A stretch of DNA of 31,867 bases from Planctomycetaceae bacterium UBA6163 (lineage in GTDB: Bacteria > Planctomycetota > Planctomycetia > Pirellulales > Pirellulaceae). This document shows, piece by piece, positions 26,789 to 31,867 of this stretch (position 1 is its first letter; every line of letters begins with the position of its first letter). Below the pieces are notes generated by a model. The model was not told where the DNA came from. It did no database searches and saw only the letters and a program-made list of their open reading frames with translations. The stretch lies in contig DIUH01000166.1 in assembly GCA_002428205.1 (NCBI GenBank), positions 1 to 31,867 on the forward strand, in the 5' to 3' direction. The position numbers and the translations under genes are program-made.

Positions 26789-27676
26789 TTAAACGCTCGC
26801 CGACGACAAATACTCGATCACGATCAAAACCGTTTGGGCCAACAAAAGAATGATGATTGCCCATTCCAAGTGATGTCCTGTCCGAGCGACCATAAACTCG
26901 CTGACTCGCTGGCTGCACATCTCATAAATCCGTTCCTGTGTCTCCAGTTTCCCTTCCACCAATTCCAAACGTTCGGGCATGCGAGTCCGCTCTCGCAGTC
27001 GTTCGGCGATTTGGCTGGCCAAGGTTGGCGGATAGATGTGTGGCACAAGAATTTGCGGCGCCAGTCGTGCGAATCGAGTTCGCGATGACAAAACGGATTG
27101 GAATCGAGTCGACAGTTCTTCGCGTCGAGCAATGGCACGTTCGTTGAATTCAAATGCCAAGGGAGAGTCGGCTTGAACGTTATCCCATGACGCATCGAGC
27201 GTCTGTTCAATTGATCGTAATTCAAACTCATAAAATGATGCTTCTACGATCGCGTGACAAATCGACTGCATTCTTTCGGGCGGTGCAAAGACGACGATTT
27301 GAGACGGACGCCAAAGAATTTGGGCCCCCTGCAAAGTCAGCAATGCCGACTTGATAAGCGACTTAGCGGCATACGGCTGCTGGTTCAATTGAGATTCAAA
27401 CTGCACTTGCAGTCGTTGGACTAGGTCCTGATTGCCACCGGGTGCTTGGGCAACGGTGATCACCTGCAGTTGGTTATCCACCACGGGTGAATCGGGCAAT
27501 TTAGTCACCGGCGTTTGGCTCAGCAGAACAATTTTGTTTCCGCCGCTGTTTACCAGATCGAGCCAAATCATTTGCCCTTGGCAATCACCTTTGGCGAAAC
27601 CGAGTAAGATCGATTCGCAACCCGGCGGCAATTCATTCGTCGTATCATCAGGCATCGTTATCGTAGCGGTTGACAT
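26789..27676 (-). CDS. Unknown protein with coiled coil and C-terminal membrane anchor (weak RMD1/DUF155 likeness)
   Basis: A 295-residue protein. The first ~170 residues are a soluble alpha/beta-looking domain with no motif I know. After it comes a helical, probably coiled-coil part (about 170-265, with 'RLRERTRMPERLELVEGKLETQERIYEMCSQRVSEF'). It ends in one membrane helix, 'HLEWAIIILLLAQTVLIVIEYL', a few residues before the C-terminus. The order soluble domain, coiled coil, then a short H-x-L-E-W-x-x-I-hydrophobic-IE anchor recalls the RMD1/Sif2/DUF155 family, but the N-terminal half is not clearly alike, so this is a tentative link. It lies 53 bp after the FAD oxidoreductase gene and 3 bp before the acyltransferase gene; the three look like one operon. 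Confidence 0.8.
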   Translation of the reverse strand: MSTATITMPDDTTNELPPGCESILLGFAKGDCQGQMIWLDLVNSGGNKIVLLSQTPVTKLPDSPVVDNQLQVITVAQAPGGNQDLVQRLQVQFESQLNQQPYAAKSLIKSALLTLQGAQILWRPSQIVVFAPPERMQSICHAIVEASFYEFELRSIEQTLDASWDNVQADSPLAFEFNERAIARREELSTRFQSVLSSRTRFARLAPQILVPHIYPPTLASQIAERLRERTRMPERLELVEGKLETQERIYEMCSQRVSEFMVARTGHHLEWAIIILLLAQTVLIVIEYLSSASV

Positions 27677-27729
27677 GCTGGCCTTCGTTCGCCCTGGGGA
27701 ATCAAAGTTGGGGGGATTGAATTAAAATC

Positions 27730-29163
27730 TTATTCAGCGACAAGTGCCGCGATCCAATGCGCCACGTACTCGGCCGAATCTAGCACTCCGTTAAGTGTCG
27801 AATCGAACAAATAGTCGCCGACAAAAAACAAGTTTCCGAACTCCGTCGGTTCAGGGCAATGCCGTTGGTCATGGGGCAACATGACGATACCGCCCGGCAT
27901 TGCGTTGACCGCCGCGTGCCAGCGATGGACGCGGGCTTCGATCAGGTGGTCGCGCGCGCTTGGTAATGTTGCGGGCAAAGAATCGAGTGCCAGATTGATC
28001 AATTCCGAATCGGTTAAGTCGCCGTACTTGTCGACCGCATCGCCCGCGAGCAACCAGCCAAGTATCCCATACTTTGATTCGGCGATGCGTGACGATTCGT
28101 CGTACAGGCAACATCCGCCCAATTGATCGAGCATGCAATAAGAATCGACAAGATGGCCCTGCCAAAACGGTTGATCAAACAAGATCGTGATTCTAAGGTA
28201 ATGCGCCGGGTGGTGATAATGTGCGTGATGACGTCCCACGGCGTTGCTCAATCGCTCACCCGCGAAGTCCAGCATCGCAACGGCGTTGTGTGGTAACGCG
28301 ACAATCACGAAATCATACTCATCGTGAATCTGGCCAATAGTATTTATAGATTCGACTCTTATCTTGCCAGCGTCTCCCGCACCGATCCGCGAGACGCGAT
28401 GGTTCATCAAGAACTTGGCGTCGATACGATTGGCGAGTGCTTGGGTTAATTGTTCGTTCCCGCCGACGATCCCATAGAGTTGCATGTAGGCGGGATCGTT
28501 CATCAAATAGTTTTGAAGGCCGTATTCGATCGATGTCCGCGGTGGTTCGGTCGCCAAATCGCTGTGGATCATATTCAGCAAAAAATCCCGGGTCTTGATG
28601 TCGTCGATTGATTCCAAGACTGAGTCAAATCGCTTCGCCGAGTCGATGGCATGTGGCGACTCGTCACCACCGGAATTGAAATACTCAGTCGGAGTGATTT
28701 GGTCGCGTGCGGCCCAGTGAAACCGTCTGAATGCGTCGGTTGTCTGTCTGCCGATATGGTCCGACATATCATCGAGATTGTTAATAAATCGCCCGCGATA
28801 CATCACCGAATTTCCGCCCATCGGTGCGATGTGCAATCCGAGTTCAGCAATCAATTCTTTCAGCGGATCGTCGTTTACAGGTGAATAATCATAAAACTCT
28901 GCCGCACCGGCTTCGTATTGTACGGGCGCGGAATCAAATTGGGGTGTTAAGATCTTTCCACCCAAGCGTTCGGTGGCTTCAAGCAGAGTGATTGCAAGTG
29001 GAGCGTCGGATGCTTTTTGCAACAAGTATGCGGTCATCAAACCGCCCGGTCCGCCACCGATGATCGCGACCTTGGGAGCTTGGCTAATGATGCGAGCGGA
29101 AGATCGATCAGAGGGGAACAAATGGATGTTAATGGAAGTGGCGGTGGATCGAGCAATAGACAA
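27730..29163 (-). CDS. FAD-dependent amine oxidase/protoporphyrinogen oxidase-like flavoprotein
   Basis: A 477-residue flavoprotein. A Rossmann FAD site is seen at residues 31-58, 'KVAIIGGGPGGLMTAYLL' (G36-G41) with 'LLEATERLGGKI' after it. The second conserved site lies at the C-terminus: 'NLFFVGDYLFDSTLNGVLDSAEYVAHWI', typical of the amine oxidase superfamily (phytoene desaturase, protoporphyrinogen oxidase, monoamine oxidase). The middle substrate domain ('HHAHYHHPAHYLRITILFDQPFW') is not one I can assign. The first ~28 residues are a polar extension and the true start may be later. It is the first gene of a minus-strand operon and is divergent from the esterase gene, with 265 bp between the starts. 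Substrate unknown. Confidence 0.88.
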   Translation of the reverse strand: MSIARSTATSINIHLFPSDRSSARIISQAPKVAIIGGGPGGLMTAYLLQKASDAPLAITLLEATERLGGKILTPQFDSAPVQYEAGAAEFYDYSPVNDDPLKELIAELGLHIAPMGGNSVMYRGRFINNLDDMSDHIGRQTTDAFRRFHWAARDQITPTEYFNSGGDESPHAIDSAKRFDSVLESIDDIKTRDFLLNMIHSDLATEPPRTSIEYGLQNYLMNDPAYMQLYGIVGGNEQLTQALANRIDAKFLMNHRVSRIGAGDAGKIRVESINTIGQIHDEYDFVIVALPHNAVAMLDFAGERLSNAVGRHHAHYHHPAHYLRITILFDQPFWQGHLVDSYCMLDQLGGCCLYDESSRIAESKYGILGWLLAGDAVDKYGDLTDSELINLALDSLPATLPSARDHLIEARVHRWHAAVNAMPGGIVMLPHDQRHCPEPTEFGNLFFVGDYLFDSTLNGVLDSAEYVAHWIAALVAE

Positions 29164-29428
29164 GGGAAGTCGGCAAAACGTCGTTTAGAAATGTATTTAA
29201 AGTAATTCACGTGTCGGGAATATAGCTGTTCGCTAATGAACACTGCTGGGGAGCGGAAAGTTTCGCGATTGCTGGATGAAGTTTGGCAAGTTCTTTGTCC
29301 GTTGAAAAATTGGGCGATCGTTCGATTGTCGTCTGTGGCTACCCATTGAGCTGACTTTTCAGCTAAATTGTGGGTTGTGCCCTGTCGCTTTTCACGCTTC
29401 CCACCGTTTTGTGCAAATCGTTCTGATC

Positions 29429-30346
29429 ATGAAATGCAGCTTAAAATTTTATTCAATCGCGCTGTTGGCCTTCGGTTTGACCGCGATGATTTTCGTTCGT
29501 TCTTCGATCGCGGCTGAACCGATCGAGATGCCGCTTTGGGAAACTGATGCCCCACATTCAGCCGGGCAAGAAGTCGGCGACCAACCGAGGTTGCAGCTTT
29601 ATCGAGTCGATTCCGATAAACCGTCGCCGGCAATCGTGATTCTGCCAGGGGGTGGCTATGGCAACCTGGCATCGGATCATGAAGGTTCGCAGATCGCCAA
29701 GTTCTTCAATGACAACGGTATGACAGCGGCCGTCTGCTTTTATCGTCATCGTGGAAAAGGCAATTCGGGCAAGGGTTATGGCCATCCGGTCCCGATGCTT
29801 GATGCACAACGTGCGCTGCGTACGGTTCGGGCCAACGCGAAACAATGGAACATCGATCCGGCGAAAGTTGGCATCATCGGGTTCAGTGCGGGCGGGCATT
29901 TGGCCAGCACGGTTTCGACACGTTTTGATGCTGGCGATACCGGTGCCAAAGACCCGATCGATCGCGTTTCGTCACGTCCGGATTTCGCGATCCTTGGTTA
30001 TCCGGTAATTTCGCTCGGTGAACCGCACACGCACAAAGGGAGTCAACGGAATCTGTTGGGCGAGAATCCTGATCCCGAGCTGTTGCGATCGTTGTCGAAT
30101 GAGAAGGCAGTGACGGCCGAGACGCCGCCGACATTTTTGTTCCATACCGCTGAAGATAAAGGCGTGCCGGCGGAAAATAGTTTGGTTTATATCTCGGCGC
30201 TGATTCGAGCGGGTGTGCCGGCCGAATTGCACTTGTTTGAAACCGGTCGTCATGGGATCGGGCTGGGTGCCGATCAACCGGGCGCCAAGAAGTGGCCAGA
30301 GTTGTGCGTGACTTGGTTGCGAAACCGCGGAGTGATCGCACCGTGA
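29429..30346 (+). CDS. Exported alpha/beta-hydrolase, acetyl(xylan) esterase-like
   Basis: A 305-residue protein from the ATG at 29429 (an upstream TTG is less likely). A signal peptide, 'LKFYSIALLAFGLTAMIF...SIAAEP', exports it. The hydrolase part has an oxyanion loop 'ILPGGGYGNLASDHEG', the nucleophile S153 in 'GFSAGG', the acid D243 in 'HTAEDKGVP' and the base H275 in 'TGRHGIGLG'. This is the pattern of the BD-FAE/acetyl-xylan-esterase-like families common in planctomycetes that degrade algal polysaccharide. Its stop codon overlaps the GTG of the radical SAM gene (GTGA), so the two may be co-transcribed although their roles look unrelated. Confidence 0.9.
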   Translation: MKCSLKFYSIALLAFGLTAMIFVRSSIAAEPIEMPLWETDAPHSAGQEVGDQPRLQLYRVDSDKPSPAIVILPGGGYGNLASDHEGSQIAKFFNDNGMTAAVCFYRHRGKGNSGKGYGHPVPMLDAQRALRTVRANAKQWNIDPAKVGIIGFSAGGHLASTVSTRFDAGDTGAKDPIDRVSSRPDFAILGYPVISLGEPHTHKGSQRNLLGENPDPELLRSLSNEKAVTAETPPTFLFHTAEDKGVPAENSLVYISALIRAGVPAELHLFETGRHGIGLGADQPGAKKWPELCVTWLRNRGVIAP

Positions 30347-31867
30347 TTCAACGTCGGCCGACTGTGCCGATGGCGGCAATCGATCCTCGACCGCGCGCCG
30401 ATCATATCATGATCGGTGTGACGGACAGTCTGTGCCCGACGTGCATGAATGTCGTGCCTGCAAAAATCATAACAAAAGGAAAGCGAGTTTACTTGCGCAA
30501 GCGATGTCCCGAACATGGCCAGCGGGATGATTACGTTTGTGCCGATGCGACGTGGTGGGATCGTGGCGAAGGGCACACGCCGAGTGTCCTGCCGCAGATC
30601 CGTTCGACTCAAACGGGAAAAGGGTGCCCGCATGATTGTGGGCTTTGTCCTGATCACGAACAACACACTTGTATCGGCTTGGTCGAGTTGACCGATCGTT
30701 GCAACCTGTCGTGTCCGATGTGTTTTGCATCCAGCGGCCCTGGCGGCAAGGACCACAGTCTTGATGAAATCATTGCCGCGCTGGATCGATTGGTGTTGGC
30801 CGAAGGGCGTGCGGAAGTGTGCCAGTTGTCTGGTGGTGAGCCGACGATTCACCCCGACTTTTATAAAGTCGTGGATGCGGCGCTAGAGCGTCCGATCGAT
30901 TATGTGATGGTCAACACGAACGGTATACGATTGGCTAAAGATGCGGAAATGGTCCGCTTTTTGGCCGATCGCCGCGACCGTGTGGAAATTTATTTGCAGT
31001 GGGATGGTGAAGACAACCAAACGCTGATTCGGCTTCGTGGCGAACCGCTTGCGGATATCAAACGTCGCGCGTTGGATGCATTGCAAGCTGCGTCGATCAA
31101 CGTGACGCTTGTTGCGACTTTGCACCCGCCGGCGAATGATGCGTTTTATGAAAGCTTGTGGAATCAGGCGCGAACGCGTGACAACGTTACCGGTATCAGC
31201 CTGCAGCCGGCGACCTATTCGGGTCGGCATCTGTCGTGTGAGGATCTGGAAGATCGCATCACGTTCCCCGATGTGATCGCGGCGCTGGCTCGAACCAGTG
31301 GCGGGGCGATTGTTGAGAGTGATTTCGCGCCGCTGCCGTGTGCGCATCCGAATTGTCACCAAATCCTGTTGGCGGCGCGTGACTTGGCGGTCGGTGGCGT
31401 GCGAGGAATCGTGCCGTTATCCCAAGCGGCACCGCTTAAAGAACATCTTGACCTGATCGCCGGTGGCATCAGTTTCACGCCCGAGCGGTCTCAGCAGATC
31501 GTGCAATTGTTTATCGATCGGATGACACATTGCGGTACCGATTGTGGGTGTGGCGAGGTGGTCGCGATCGGCGGACGACCCGAATCCGCGGGGCCCGCCT
31601 TACAAGCGTTTCCGGCGGAGATTGACCCGGTGTTGCAAGCGTTCTTTGGGCGAGTTTTGACGGGGCAGGCGAGCGCGAAGGATTTGCTAAGGATCACCAT
31701 CACCAGTTTCTTAGATGCTTATAACTTTGACATACGGCAATTGATGAAGTGTTGTACGCATCATGTTTTGCCGTCAGGCCACATTGTGCCGTTTTGTGCT
31801 TACAACACGCTGTATCGTCCCGGTTATTTGAAATTACCGCCGATCCATGAGACCCAATCGGGGGCGA
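30343..31867 (+). CDS. Radical SAM protein of the COG1964/MJ0619/tetraether-synthase type (3' end outside window)
   Basis: About 508 codons are present and the frame is still open at the window end. The core motif is C120-x3-C124-x2-C127 in 'LVELTDRCNLSCPMCFASSG', preceded by 'CPHDCGLCPDHEQHTC' (C95, C99, C102, C110). The N-terminus adds a CPTC pair (C31, C34) and C55 in 'RKRCPEHGQ', probably a zinc or extra Fe-S site. 'LSGGEPTIHPDF' and 'VMVNTNGIRLA' are typical radical SAM elements. Downstream there are further Cys groups ('HCGTDCGCGE', 'MKCCTHHVLPSGHIVPFCAYN'). This layout matches archaeal MJ0619-like pterin methylases and the tetraether lipid synthase Tes; their bacterial relatives are mostly uncharacterised. 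The start is a GTG at 30343 that overlaps the esterase stop; ATGs at 30370 and 30409 are alternatives. Confidence 0.9.
   Translation, partial: MIQRRPTVPMAAIDPRPRADHIMIGVTDSLCPTCMNVVPAKIITKGKRVYLRKRCPEHGQRDDYVCADATWWDRGEGHTPSVLPQIRSTQTGKGCPHDCGLCPDHEQHTCIGLVELTDRCNLSCPMCFASSGPGGKDHSLDEIIAALDRLVLAEGRAEVCQLSGGEPTIHPDFYKVVDAALERPIDYVMVNTNGIRLAKDAEMVRFLADRRDRVEIYLQWDGEDNQTLIRLRGEPLADIKRRALDALQAASINVTLVATLHPPANDAFYESLWNQARTRDNVTGISLQPATYSGRHLSCEDLEDRITFPDVIAALARTSGGAIVESDFAPLPCAHPNCHQILLAARDLAVGGVRGIVPLSQAAPLKEHLDLIAGGISFTPERSQQIVQLFIDRMTHCGTDCGCGEVVAIGGRPESAGPALQAFPAEIDPVLQAFFGRVLTGQASAKDLLRITITSFLDAYNFDIRQLMKCCTHHVLPSGHIVPFCAYNTLYRPGYLKLPPIHETQSGA

Overview
The window looks like chromosomal DNA of a planctomycete, probably a Pirellulaceae relative of Rhodopirellula. 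The support is the gene content: an Alternative Complex III cluster with a MoCo/4Fe-4S protein carrying an extended Tat signal, a WD40 protein with a coiled coil, few clear Shine-Dalgarno sites, and several Tat/TIM-barrel and NfeD-type proteins common in that phylum. This assignment is by recognition of families, not by a database search.

Left part (1-15017, all plus strand). The 3' end of a WD40 protein gene is followed by a palindromic repeat that could act as its terminator, then about 600 bp without a convincing gene. Next comes a long respiratory operon: actA (pentaheme cytochrome), actB (molybdopterin-fold plus Fe-S protein), actC (NrfD-like), a fused actD-actE, actF, a small one-helix membrane protein, a SCO copper chaperone, coxB with a fused cytochrome c domain, and coxA of the YSHPxVY (A2) type. 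A strong intrinsic terminator follows coxA directly. Together these genes encode a quinol:cytochrome c oxidoreductase that replaces the bc1 complex, plus the caa3-type oxygen reductase it feeds. Subunits III and IV of the oxidase are not in the window.

Middle part (15018-25373). A minus-strand pair encodes a Tat-exported TIM-barrel protein and a DJ-1/PfpI protein. A plus-strand block follows: a RimB-like retropepsin-fold protease, a RimK-type ATP-grasp glutamate ligase with an unusual C-terminal RCK_C (TrkA_C)-like domain, a long NfeD protein whose ClpP-like domains seem to lack the catalytic serine, and a short NfeD. Two small minus-strand genes come next, then asnS and gluQ, which overlap by 14 bp.

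Right part (25374-31867). Two different REP/MITE-like palindromic elements sit between gluQ and a convergent minus-strand operon. That operon encodes an FAD amine-oxidase-like protein, a coiled-coil/tail-anchored protein with some resemblance to RMD1/DUF155, and an HGSNAT-like multipass acyltransferase. A divergent plus-strand pair closes the window: an exported alpha/beta-hydrolase esterase, and a radical SAM protein of the COG1964/MJ0619/tetraether-synthase type, which overlaps the esterase stop and runs off the window end.

The strongest leads for something not well described are the RimB-RimK-RCK_C-NfeD block, the radical SAM gene, the catalytically odd long NfeD, and the two interspersed palindromic repeat families.
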